A DNA stretch of 64,000 nucleotides. Origin: CAYUVH01 sp964448135. Lineage in GTDB: Bacteria; Verrucomicrobiota; Verrucomicrobiia; Limisphaerales; UBA8199. The stretch is from positions 1 through 64,000 of the forward strand of contig CAYUVH010000054.1 of NCBI GenBank assembly GCA_964448135.1, written 5' to 3'. Below the pieces are notes generated by a model. That model was not told the origin of the DNA. It did not search any database and saw nothing but the letters and a program-made list of their open reading frames with translations. How positions within the stretch are numbered: the first letter of the stretch is position 1; the number at the start of each line of letters is the position of its first letter. The translations under genes and the position numbers were made by a program. Shown piece by piece: positions 50,566 through 59,203 of the stretch.

Positions 50566-51408
50566 TTATAAAACCTTTTTCAAAAATTTGACGCCGTGGC
50601 GGGCAATGTCGTCGCGATTGGGTTCGATCTTGCGCCAGATGGCAGCGGCGCGGGCGATGACTTTGACATCGGTGGTAAAGGATTCGATCACCACGTCGGC
50701 GTCGTAGCCGATGTCTTTCAATGCGCGGGATATGCCCTTCCAATCAATGTGGTCCTTGCCCGGCGTGCCGCGGTCGCTGCCGCAGGCGTGGACGTGCGCG
50801 AGCTTTTTGCCGGCGCGGCGGATGGCGGCGGCCTGGTCCTTTTGCTCGATGTTCATGTGGAACGTGTCGAGATGAAGCTTGAGGGCCGGATGGCCGACGT
50901 CGGCGATCATCTTCAGGCCTTGGTCGCAGGTGTTGATGAAATCGGTCTCGAAGCGGTTCAGCGGCTCGAGGCAAATCTGGACGCCGCGCTTTTCGGCATA
51001 CTCGGCCAGGCTGCGGAGGTGTTTTACGACCGTTTTCCACTGCTGCTTGTAGTCGGCGGGCGCGACGGCATCCGCACGGCCAACGGAGGAATAGACCGGG
51101 CCAATCAGCGAAGGGCAGCCGAGCGCGGGCATTTGATCCATCACCGCGCGCAGGTATTTGAGGGCCGTTCGTTGCTGCGCGGGCGTGCCCCGCAAATCGC
51201 GGTCCGGCCCCATGCATGCGCAGACCGAGCCGCAGACGAGACCGTGCTTGTCGAGTTCACGCTTCACCTTCGCGGGGTCGATGTGCGAAGGGTCCTCGAT
51301 CGGTATTTCGACCGTGTCGAATCCCCAGCGCTTGAACTGCGGAAATAGTTTGGTGCTGGCGGTGGTGAAGGGCGACGTGAATAGAAACGTGTTGATTCCC
51401 AGTCTCAT
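50566..51408 (-). CDS. Sugar phosphate isomerase/epimerase-like (xylose isomerase-type TIM barrel)
   Basis: The 280-residue protein starts MRLGINTFLFTSPFTTASTK and has the metal ligands expected of D-tagatose/D-psicose 3-epimerase relatives: ICLEPLNRFETDFINT (Glu), LKLHLDTFHMNIEQ (Asp, His), LAHVHACGSDRGTPGKDHID (His) and VVIESFTTD (Glu). These cytoplasmic enzymes epimerise ketoses or keto sugars at C3. Its coupling to the DUF1080 gene suggests a catabolic step for 3-keto sugars or related compounds. The order is epimerase first, then DUF1080, in the direction of transcription. Confidence 0.85.
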   Translation of the reverse strand: MRLGINTFLFTSPFTTASTKLFPQFKRWGFDTVEIPIEDPSHIDPAKVKRELDKHGLVCGSVCACMGPDRDLRGTPAQQRTALKYLRAVMDQMPALGCPSLIGPVYSSVGRADAVAPADYKQQWKTVVKHLRSLAEYAEKRGVQICLEPLNRFETDFINTCDQGLKMIADVGHPALKLHLDTFHMNIEQKDQAAAIRRAGKKLAHVHACGSDRGTPGKDHIDWKGISRALKDIGYDADVVIESFTTDVKVIARAAAIWRKIEPNRDDIARHGVKFLKKVL

Positions 51409-51517
51409 AAGGCGTCGCCGAGCCTAGCCGAGGAAGACGGGGTGTCAAAGGGATTTCCAGGCCGGTTGGGAATCCGTTGTCACCTTCCGAGGCTCCCGGA
51501 CGTCCGTGATGGAGAAT

Positions 51518-52906
51518 ATGAATCGGGCGAAATCGTTATCCCTCACCGCGTTACTGATCTTTCTGGCCTGCCTTTCCGCGATGGCTGCACAAAAGCCGGA
51601 TATCGTTTTCATCCTGGCGGATGACATGGGATCGTATGACGTGAGCTGGCGGGGCAGTGAAATTCAGACGCCCAATCTGGACCAGCTCGCGAAGGCCGGG
51701 GTGAAGCTGGAGAATTTTTACGTGCAGCCGGTGTGCTCGCCGACGCGGTCATCGCTGATGACGGGGCGCTATCCGATGCGCTATGGGTTGCAGGTCGGGG
51801 TGATACGGCCGTGGGCGGATTACGGGTTGGCCCTGGAGGAGCGGATGCTGCCGCAGGTATTGCGGGAGGCTGGTTACACGACAGTGATTTGCGGCAAGTG
51901 GCATCTGGGGAGCATCGAGAAGTCTTATTGGCCGAATGCGCGCGGCTTCGATCATTGGTACGGACATTTGCAGGGCGCGCTTGATTACAACACGCACATC
52001 CGCGAGGGCAAACTGGATTGGTGGCGCGACGGCGAGCCCAACAAGGACCAGGGTTATACGACACACCTCGTCGGGCAGGAAGCGGTCCGCGTGATCAAGG
52101 CGCAGCCCAAGGACAAACCGCTTTTCCTGTACGTGCCGTTCAATGCCGTGCATGATCCGCTGCAGGTTCCGGACTCTTACAAGGAGCCTTACGTGAAATT
52201 GCCGGAGCCACGACGGACTTATGCCGGAATGCTGGCGGCGCTGGATGAGCAGGTGGGCAGGATTGTGGCTGCGGTGGAAGAGTCCGGCCGACGCACCAAC
52301 ACGCTCTTTATCTTCGCGAGCGACAACGGCGGCCCGCAACCCGGCCATGTGACCAGCAACGGCCCGTTGCGCGCGGGCAAGGGCACGGTTTACGAAGGCG
52401 GAGTCCACACCTGCGCATTTGCGACGTGGGACAATCATCTTCCCGCCGGCACACACGTGGACGCCCTCGCGCACATGACGGATTGGTATCCGACACTCAT
52501 CAACCTGACCGGCGGTTCGTTGAAGCAAAAGCTGCCGATTGACGGCAAGGACATTTGGGCCTGTTTGACCGACAATAAACCCTCCCCGCGCACCGAGGTG
52601 CTGTGCAACACCACGCCCACCGGTGGCGCGTTGCGGGTGGGGGATTGGAAGATCGTCGTGCATGGCGCGGCTCCCGCCGCCGACACGAATGCTGATGACG
52701 CCAAGACGACCAAGAAGAAAAAGGCCAGGCGCGCGGAGGCCGTCGCTGCGGCCGGAACACAGGAGTTGTTCAATCTCAAAGATGATCCGTCGGAGAAGAA
52801 AAATCTGGCGGAAGAGAACCCGAAGAAGCTGGGGGAATTGCGCAAGCGTTACGACGAACTCGCAAAAGAGGCCGTGCCGCCGAAGAGCAAGGAAGGCCGC
52901 GAGTGA
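51518..52906 (+). CDS. Secreted type I sulfatase (arylsulfatase family)
   Basis: The 462-residue enzyme has a signal peptide (SLSLTALLIFLACLSAMAAQ) followed by PDIVFILADDMGSYDVSWRG with the metal-binding Asp pair. The active-site Cys is C73 in the strict CSPTR motif (VCSPTRSSLMTGRYPMRYG), which is converted to formylglycine. Other metal and sulfate contacts are GKWHLGSIEK and FASDNGGPQPGHV. It would remove sulfate from a glycan or other ester in the periplasm or outside. I prefer ATG 51518 for its clean signal peptide; ATG 51509 is possible. The modifying enzyme is not in the window. Confidence 0.88.
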   Translation: MNRAKSLSLTALLIFLACLSAMAAQKPDIVFILADDMGSYDVSWRGSEIQTPNLDQLAKAGVKLENFYVQPVCSPTRSSLMTGRYPMRYGLQVGVIRPWADYGLALEERMLPQVLREAGYTTVICGKWHLGSIEKSYWPNARGFDHWYGHLQGALDYNTHIREGKLDWWRDGEPNKDQGYTTHLVGQEAVRVIKAQPKDKPLFLYVPFNAVHDPLQVPDSYKEPYVKLPEPRRTYAGMLAALDEQVGRIVAAVEESGRRTNTLFIFASDNGGPQPGHVTSNGPLRAGKGTVYEGGVHTCAFATWDNHLPAGTHVDALAHMTDWYPTLINLTGGSLKQKLPIDGKDIWACLTDNKPSPRTEVLCNTTPTGGALRVGDWKIVVHGAAPAADTNADDAKTTKKKKARRAEAVAAAGTQELFNLKDDPSEKKNLAEENPKKLGELRKRYDELAKEAVPPKSKEGRE

Positions 52907-52907
52907 G

Positions 52908-53288
52908 TTACCAGGCGCTTTCGCCGTGGGCCCAGTTTTTCCAGCCGCCTTTGACTTCGCGTCCGCGATAGCTGCAAAACGAGGTGCGGTGGGCGCCGTT
53001 CACGTCGAGGACTACGCGGAATTCCTCACGGTCGTCCGCAGGCTTGAAGTTGTAGCTGACGTGTCGCGCCTGGAGATCAATCGTAGCCGGGACCTTGCCC
53101 ATGAGTGAATTGGTGACGCCATCCACGACATAGGAACCCGCAAACTGCTGTCCCTCCGGACCGGAGATAGTCAATTGCACGGCCTGTATCTTGCCATCCG
53201 GCTTGGTCGTGGGGTGACGATGCGCGACGGCCACGAAGGCGAGCACGCCAAACAAAACCACACCGCAGACAGAAAGGGCCATTTTCAT
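52908..53288 (-). CDS. Small membrane-anchored or secreted protein of unknown function
   Basis: The 126-residue protein has an N-terminal hydrophobic segment (ALSVCGVVLFGVLAFVAVAH). A beta-rich domain with strands VQLTISGPEGQQFAGSYVVD and DDREEFRVVLDVNGAHRTSF follows. It converges on the sulfatase, with 1 base between the stops. No family recognised. Confidence 0.5.
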   Translation of the reverse strand: MKMALSVCGVVLFGVLAFVAVAHRHPTTKPDGKIQAVQLTISGPEGQQFAGSYVVDGVTNSLMGKVPATIDLQARHVSYNFKPADDREEFRVVLDVNGAHRTSFCSYRGREVKGGWKNWAHGESAW

Positions 53289-53380
53289 TGCGTTTTCCTT
53301 CGCCGCGCAAATTAGGCGACATTGGATTTGCGGTCAAGAATGCCGGAAGCCCCTTCCCCGAATGGAGGAAATCAATTCGT

Positions 53381-53914
53381 TTACCAATTCACCGATACCG
53401 ACAGCTTTTTCCCAAAGCGGTTCATGTAATGCAATTGCTTGTGCCGCGCGCCGTGCTCGTGCACAAGTTTGGTAAGTTTTACGTCGAAGCAGCAGTATTC
53501 GGCGATTTCAAGGAGCTTGCCTTGCTTGAACCATTCGATCGCCTGGAGACCCTCGGCGGTTTTTTCGAGGCCAAAGGTGCCATTGGCGATCGAGTCGAGC
53601 GAAAGCCGGTGCTGCAACGTTTCCTGGAGGACTACCAGCATATCCAGCGTGGGCACCTGGCGCAGGTCGAGCGCGGTATAGCCGTGCAGAACCTCGTAGT
53701 CGAAGCGCAGGTTGTTGAACCCGACCACCAAATCAGCGCGCTGTAGTTCGCGGATCAGATCGTTGATTTGCGGTTCGCCGTAGATGCGGTATTCGCCCGT
53801 CGCCGTGCTGTATGTGACGCCGATGCTCATCCCCATCCGGCTGATATGGTTCCAGCCGCCCACCTCATCGGCGGACCGCTGGGTTTCCAAATCGAAATAA
53901 ACGATGTTTTTCAT
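53381..53914 (-). CDS. RNase H-like (DEDD-type) exonuclease
   Basis: The 177-residue protein has IVYFDLETQRSADEVGGWNH (motif I, D-x-E) and the segment VVGFNNLRFDYEVLHGYTAL (motif II, N--FD). Motif III lies in EIAEYCCFDVKLTKLVHEHG (Y/D). This is the arrangement of the YprB-type/RNase H-like domain of 3'-5' exonucleases. It is shorter than fused helicase-exonuclease forms and has no partner domain. It could work on RNA or DNA. ATG 53914 lies just before motif I. Confidence 0.72.
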   Translation of the reverse strand: MKNIVYFDLETQRSADEVGGWNHISRMGMSIGVTYSTATGEYRIYGEPQINDLIRELQRADLVVGFNNLRFDYEVLHGYTALDLRQVPTLDMLVVLQETLQHRLSLDSIANGTFGLEKTAEGLQAIEWFKQGKLLEIAEYCCFDVKLTKLVHEHGARHKQLHYMNRFGKKLSVSVNW

Positions 53915-54383
53915 CTGCGCGCGGCGTGCAGCCCGCCGGGGGCTACACAGAAAATCTACCCTGATGAAAAAGGGCGGGCAAAACAAAACCTGAGGTCGGC
54001 CAAATATTCCCTCGCCTTTGGCGTTCCTGGCAACTCAGACACTCTTCCCTGAGCTTGAGTGAACGCCAGTCCGTGTCTTTCGGTCCAAGTTCCGCTTGAT
54101 TCGTAGGCAAATCGAGCCGGATCAAGGAGTTCGAAAATCATCGCAAGCTTATGCGGATGCTGGGAATTGCGCGTATCCATCCGACCATGCTGCCGAACAC
54201 CCAATGTTTCCACGCTTTTTCTCACTCCGCATCCCGATCTCCATTTCCGCATCATCTCGACAAATCCATCGCCCAACCGCCAACGATGAAAAAGGGGACC
54301 CTCATACCATTTCCGACTCTGTCATACCTTCGTCATATCATTTCAAGGTAAGCAAAACGCGCTGTCATACCACTGCGTTTCAT
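53915..54383. other. Intergenic stretch, no gene recognised
   Basis: About 470 bases with no convincing reading frame or structure. The short frame on the minus strand (53956-54276) has biased composition and no recognisable motif. Confidence 0.35.
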
Positions 54384-55622
54384 CTAGCTTGCTGGCACAT
54401 TGATCCAAAAATCCTCCCGCCCCGCCCCCGTCCCCCGCTGGCCCCGCGCCCGAAACTTCCCCGGGCTCATCCCCGTCTTCCGCTTGAAGATCACATTGAA
54501 GTATTCCGCGTGCTTCACCCCCACCCGCTCCGCAATCAGCGGCAGCGCCAGATCGGTCTCCAGCAACAACTGTTTCGCCCGGTCCAACCGCATCCGCAAA
54601 ATCTCCTCCTTCGGCGAACGCCTCAGCACCACCGCAAACCTCCGCTCCAGCGTGCTGCGCGAAAGCGGCACCGCCCGCAGCACGTCGCTCACATCAATGC
54701 CCTCGCACGCATGCTCGCGAATGAATCGCACCGCGGCTGCAATATGCCGGTCCTCCATGGCCAGTACTTCGGTGGACCGCCGCGTCACGATTCCGGCCGG
54801 CGGCACCACCACCGGCTGCGCGGGCGGCCGTTTGCCCGCCATCATTCCATCCAGTAAAGCCGCTGCCTGATAGCCAATCTGCGGGCTGTTCGGCACGATA
54901 CTCGTAAGCGGCGGGTTCGACAGTTCGCACAGAACATCATCATTATCCACCCCCAGCACGGCGATCTGGTCCGGCACGGCCAGGTTCAGCGCGCGGCAGG
55001 CGGCCAGTAATTGCTGCCCGCGAATATCGTTGCACGCCAGCAGGCCGGCCGGCTTCGGCAACCCTTGCAACCACTGGCTGACGCGCTCTTCGTAATCCAG
55101 GCCCAATTCCTCATACTCGAGGCGGCCCCCGGCGGCCGGTCCCGCCGGATCACGAAACACGCGGCAGTTGAACCCCGCCTCGACAATCCGCGTGACGAAG
55201 GCCGCTCTGCGCGCGTCCGAATACATCAGCCCCTCAAAACCGCAAAACGCATACTGCCGGAATCCGCGTTCCAGCAAATGTTCCGCTCCCATGCGCCCAA
55301 TGCCCGCATCATCCGGGCCGACGGACGGCATATTCAGCCCCGGCACCACCACGCGCAAATCCACCGCCGGTATTTTCAGCCGCTCAATCGCCTCGGCCAT
55401 CCCCTTGTCTTCGACCCGCGCGAGGATGCCTTCGCCCTGCCACTCATTCAGCCACGCCGGGCTTGCATCGCGTAAGCTGCGCTCCTGGAGGAAAACCGTC
55501 CACGGCCCCCGCTCCCGCACATAGCGCGCGATGCCCTGCAGCAATCCCCGTCCATACGCCCGTGAGGATTCAATCAACAACGCCACCCGCGGCGGCCCGG
55601 AATATCGCGCCCTTCGTTTCAC
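54384..55622 (-). CDS. XylR-type AraC-family transcriptional regulator (periplasmic-binding-like plus AraC HTH)
   Basis: The 412-residue protein has a LacI-like sugar-binding domain (RVALLIESSRAYGRGLLQGI, GIGRMGAEHLLERGF, ACNDIRGQQLLAACRALN, VLGVDNDDVLCELSNPPLTS). A C-terminal AraC helix-turn-helix pair follows (DVLRAVPLSRSTLERRFAVV, then LPLIAERVGVKHAEYFNVIF). This layout matches XylR/AraC regulators abundant in Verrucomicrobiota that control sugar utilisation genes. The GTG at 55622 is taken as the start, since KRRARYSGPPRVALLIESSR begins the family; the frame is open to 55697, but those residues are atypical. It is divergent from the rhamnosidase gene, a likely target. Confidence 0.85.
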   Translation of the reverse strand: MKRRARYSGPPRVALLIESSRAYGRGLLQGIARYVRERGPWTVFLQERSLRDASPAWLNEWQGEGILARVEDKGMAEAIERLKIPAVDLRVVVPGLNMPSVGPDDAGIGRMGAEHLLERGFRQYAFCGFEGLMYSDARRAAFVTRIVEAGFNCRVFRDPAGPAAGGRLEYEELGLDYEERVSQWLQGLPKPAGLLACNDIRGQQLLAACRALNLAVPDQIAVLGVDNDDVLCELSNPPLTSIVPNSPQIGYQAAALLDGMMAGKRPPAQPVVVPPAGIVTRRSTEVLAMEDRHIAAAVRFIREHACEGIDVSDVLRAVPLSRSTLERRFAVVLRRSPKEEILRMRLDRAKQLLLETDLALPLIAERVGVKHAEYFNVIFKRKTGMSPGKFRARGQRGTGAGREDFWINVPAS

Positions 55623-55675
55623 CGGCCCTGCATGACCCCGGTGACGAAAAAACTCAAGGGAATACTCGAAAAAAA

Positions 55676-55694
55676 ATCTCCCACGGTGGGAGAT
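55676..55694. promoter_or_regulatory. Perfect palindrome upstream of the XylR-type gene, candidate operator
   Basis: ATCTCCCAC-G-GTGGGAGAT is a perfect 9-base inverted repeat around a central G, 54 bases upstream of the GTG start at 55622. If the alternative start at 55697 were used, it would lie inside the coding sequence, which supports the later start. The symmetric form suits a dimeric regulator or a hairpin in the leader. Confidence 0.55.
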
Positions 55695-55966
55695 CATTTT
55701 GATCCCTTTTGTGCTTTAATGGGCGCGGGAAGAGACGATTTTTCCCAGCCGGCGATGGCGGGGCGATACATCAAATGAGTGGAAAGCGATCGGAACCAGA
55801 GGTCTACCCTCTCAAAAAATTTCTCGCGGCCGGCGTTGCAAGCGTGATGAAGTCTGGTATTATGAGGCCGGTGAGGAGGGGGATGCATCTTGAACAGAAG
55901 GGGCGGCTGCTTCAAAAGCTACTCGAAGCGCATGAACCGCTGATTCAACCGGCGCTCCCCGAGGCG

Positions 55967-56016
55967 ATCCGGGTAAATCCGGCCTAATCCGGGTAAATCC
56001 GGGTAAATCCGGCCGA
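55967..56016. repeat. Tandem 10-base repeat (ATCCGGGTAA type), five units
   Basis: ATCCGGGTAA, ATCCGGCCTA, ATCCGGGTAA, ATCCGGGTAA and ATCCGGCCGA follow each other without a gap at 55967, 55977, 55987, 55997 and 56007. The repeat lies in the 700-base divergent region between the XylR-type regulator and the rhamnosidase, about 370 bases before the latter. Confidence 0.85.
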
Positions 56017-56388
56017 AAAAATTCCGGAAAGCTGGTCGCGCCGCGTTGTGGATCAATCTTCTTTTAGGCCAATTGGCGGCCACGGCCAAGCCTGCCGTCA
56101 AAGTAACCGTCAAACTAGGAAGGTATGGTCAAAGTAAGGCCAGAGCATCGGCAAGGCATACGCAAAGTAAAAACCCCGGCAATCAAGGTTCATCCAAGTA
56201 TATCCAAGTTGAAAAAAAGGGCCCCACGTCACCCCTCCCCGTCGGAGTCGGCCCAAGGTCCTGTCCCACCCGGGCTTTGCCACATCTTTTTTCCTTTGAA
56301 ATCTGAAATTTCAAAATTGAAGTCAGGACGCTGCCCGGTTCAACCCGCGCTTGACGCTGGCCCCCCCTGTTCAAACCATATCGTCCTC

Positions 56389-59190
56389 ATGGCTCTTCTC
56401 GTTCCATTTCGTTTCGCTCGCGCCACGCTGTTGCTGTTCGCCCTGGCTCTGGCCGCTCGCCCGCTCGCCGCCTTGGGATTGGAAGTCAACAACCTCAAAT
56501 GCGAATACCAAACCAATCCGCTGGGCATCGACGCCCGGGAACCCCGCCTGAGCTGGCAATTGGAATCCAAAACCCGCGGCGACGTCCAAACCGCCTTCCA
56601 AATCCTGGTGGCCACCTCGCCGAAGAAGCTTTCTCCCGGCGATGCCGATCTCTGGGACAGTGACAAAATCAACTCCAGCAAATCAGTCCACATCGTCTAT
56701 CGCGGCAAACCGCTCGAATCCGGCCAGCGCGTGTATTGGAAAGTGCGCGTCTGGGACCGCGAAGGAAAAGGGTCGGGATTCAGCGAACCCGCCTGGTGGG
56801 AAATGGGCCTGCTCTCGCCGACCAACTGGCAGGCCACCTGGATCTCCGGGCCGGCGACCAAGCCCATTCCCGACGACCAACTCTACGGCGAACATCCCGC
56901 GCCATTGCTGCGCAAGGATTTCGTGGTCGAAAAGAAAATCCGCCGCGCACGTCTTTATGTCAGCGGTCTCGGCTATTACGAAGCCCGCCTCAACGGCGAG
57001 CGCGTCGGCGACCACGAGCTCGACCCCGGCTGGACGGCCTACGCCAAGCGCGTGCTCTATTCCACCTACGACGTGACCGACAAACTGAAAAGCGGGCCGA
57101 ACGCCCTCGGCCTGATGCTCGGCAACGGCTGGTACAACCCGCTGCCGCTGAAAATGTGGGGCCAGTATAACATTCGCGATTACCTCACGATCGGCCAGCC
57201 GCGCGGCATCGCTCAGCTCGAAGTGGAATACGCCGACGGCACCCGCAAAACCGTCGTGACCGACGAAACCTGGCGCGCGACCGACAGTCCGATCACCCGC
57301 AACAGCGTGTATCTGGGCGAATTCTACGACGCCCGCCGCGAATCACCCGGCTGGGACAAGCCGGGATTCAACGACAACTTCTGGAAGCCCGTCACCCGCG
57401 CGACCGAACCCCTGGGTCCTTTGGTCGCGCAAGACGCGCCGCCGATTCGGATTACCAAGACCCTCAAGGTCGCCAAGGTCACGCAACCAAAGCCAGGCGT
57501 CTTCATTCACGATTTCGGCCAAAACTTCGCCGGCGAAGTCCGTTTGCGCGTAAAAGGCAAAGCCGGAGATCGCGTTCGCCTGCGCTACGGGGAACTGCTC
57601 TATCCGGACGGCACGCTGAACGGCATGACGGCGGTCTGCGGCCAGATCAAAGCCGGCGGCCCGAATTATCGCTACGAAGGCGAAGGCCTGCCGAAGACCG
57701 CCTTCCAACTGGACGAATACACCTTGAGCGGCGACGGCGAAGAATTCCACGTGCCGCGCTTTACGTTCCACGGCTTCCGCTATGTCGAAGTCACCGGCGT
57801 TCCCGCCGAGCGCGTCACGCTCGAAGGACTGCGGATGAATTCCGATGTCGCTTCCGCCGGCTCCTTCGAATGCTCCAACCCGCTCTTCAATCGCATCCAG
57901 CAGGCTGTTCTCTGGACTGAACTCAGCAACCTGTTCAGCGTCGAATCCGATTGCCCGCATCGCGAGAAGTTCGGTTACGGCGGCGACATCGTCGCCGCCG
58001 GCGGCATGGCCTGCTTCAACTTCGACATGAGCCGCTTCTACGCGAAAGCCGTGGCCGACCTCGCCGATGACGTGCGGACGAACGGCGGCTTCACCGAGAC
58101 CGCGCCCTTCGTGGGCATCGTGAGCGACGGCCTCGGTGAAAAAGCCGGGCCGGTCGGCTGGGGCACGGCGCATCCGGTTCTCGCGTGGCAATTATATCAA
58201 TGGTATGGCGACCGTCGGATCCTCGAGGCGAACTACCCGCTTGCCCGCCGCTGGCTGGCCTTTTTGCAATCGTGCTCAACCAACGGCATTCTCGACAACG
58301 GCATCAGCGACCACGAAAGCCTCGTCCCCAAACCCCGCGCACTCACCGGCACGGCCTTCTATTTCCTCAACGCGCAACTCGTCTCCCGCATGGCCGACGC
58401 GCTCGGCCGCACGCGCGAAGCCAGCGAAGCCCAAATGCTCGCCGAAACCATCAAGCTCGCCTTCAACCGCCGCTTTCTCCTCCCCGGCACCGGCAAATAC
58501 GACACTGCCAGCCAGGCCTGCCAGGCCTTCGCGCTCTACCTGGGGCTGGCGGCAACGAAGGAAAAAAACCGCGCGCTGGAAGTGTTGGTGAAAGACATCC
58601 AGGAAAACAACAAAGGCCATCTCACCACCGGCATCTTCGGCACCAAATACATGCTGCACGCGCTCGCGGAAGGCGGCCGCACCGACGTGGCTTACGACAT
58701 CGTCAACCAGCGCACTTTTCCCGGCTGGGGTTTCATGCTCGAAAAAGGCGCCACCACCCTGTGGGAACACTGGGAATACAGCGACAATACTTATTCACAT
58801 AACCATCCCATGTTCGGCTCGGTCAGCGAATGGTTCTACCGCGTGCTGGCCGGCATCAATCCCGCGCCCGACGCCGTGGGCTTCGACCACGTCATCATCC
58901 GTCCGCAGCCGGTGAAGGAACTAAGCTGGGCCAAAGCCACGCACGACACCGTGCACGGCCAGATTGTGTGCGAGTGGAACCGGACGGACAAAGAGTTTCA
59001 ACTGCACATCCGCATCCCGGTCGGCGTGGTGGCTACGGTCTTTCTGCCCTCTGAACTGCACACGTATTTGACCGAGAATGGAAAACCGATCTCGCGCGAC
59101 AAGGGCATCCGCCTGCTGGGACGCGGTGAGAGCGAGGCAATATTTGAAGTGGATTCCGGCGACTACAAATTCGCCGCGCGGAAACAATGA
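56389..59190 (+). CDS. Secreted alpha-L-rhamnosidase-like glycoside hydrolase (GH78)
   Basis: The 933-residue protein has a signal peptide (RFARATLLLFALALAARPLA). The N-terminal GH78 beta domains begin at LEVNNLKCEYQTNPLGIDAR and contain EPRLSWQLES, RRARLYVSGLGYYEARLNGE, HELDPGWTAYAKRVLYSTYD and VFIHDFGQNFAGEVRLRVKG. The catalytic (alpha/alpha)6 barrel shows DCPHREKFGYGGDIVAAGGM at about 520, where GH78 usually has DCPQRDERLGWTGD, and YLGLAATKEKN, GHLTTGIFGTKYMLHALAEG and ATTLWEHWEYSDN further on. The acid and base residues should lie in these blocks. It would release L-rhamnose from glycans in the periplasm or outside. Start ATG 56389 fits the signal peptide, while the open frame upstream is non-coding-like. 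Confidence 0.85.
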   Translation: MALLVPFRFARATLLLFALALAARPLAALGLEVNNLKCEYQTNPLGIDAREPRLSWQLESKTRGDVQTAFQILVATSPKKLSPGDADLWDSDKINSSKSVHIVYRGKPLESGQRVYWKVRVWDREGKGSGFSEPAWWEMGLLSPTNWQATWISGPATKPIPDDQLYGEHPAPLLRKDFVVEKKIRRARLYVSGLGYYEARLNGERVGDHELDPGWTAYAKRVLYSTYDVTDKLKSGPNALGLMLGNGWYNPLPLKMWGQYNIRDYLTIGQPRGIAQLEVEYADGTRKTVVTDETWRATDSPITRNSVYLGEFYDARRESPGWDKPGFNDNFWKPVTRATEPLGPLVAQDAPPIRITKTLKVAKVTQPKPGVFIHDFGQNFAGEVRLRVKGKAGDRVRLRYGELLYPDGTLNGMTAVCGQIKAGGPNYRYEGEGLPKTAFQLDEYTLSGDGEEFHVPRFTFHGFRYVEVTGVPAERVTLEGLRMNSDVASAGSFECSNPLFNRIQQAVLWTELSNLFSVESDCPHREKFGYGGDIVAAGGMACFNFDMSRFYAKAVADLADDVRTNGGFTETAPFVGIVSDGLGEKAGPVGWGTAHPVLAWQLYQWYGDRRILEANYPLARRWLAFLQSCSTNGILDNGISDHESLVPKPRALTGTAFYFLNAQLVSRMADALGRTREASEAQMLAETIKLAFNRRFLLPGTGKYDTASQACQAFALYLGLAATKEKNRALEVLVKDIQENNKGHLTTGIFGTKYMLHALAEGGRTDVAYDIVNQRTFPGWGFMLEKGATTLWEHWEYSDNTYSHNHPMFGSVSEWFYRVLAGINPAPDAVGFDHVIIRPQPVKELSWAKATHDTVHGQIVCEWNRTDKEFQLHIRIPVGVVATVFLPSELHTYLTENGKPISRDKGIRLLGRGESEAIFEVDSGDYKFAARKQ

Positions 59191-59203
59191 AATGAAGGCT
59201 TAA

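Noticed and set aside
55709..55987. 92-residue frame in the XylR-GH78 divergent region
   Set aside because: Its end runs into the 10-base tandem repeat, composition is poor, and no motif was seen. It is treated as promoter DNA.
55967..56016. CRISPR-like array
   Set aside because: The 10-base units are contiguous with no spacers, so this is a simple tandem repeat.
56125..56388. Long N-terminal extension of the GH78 gene
   Set aside because: The signal peptide begins at 56389. The preceding codons are lysine/proline-rich without family match.
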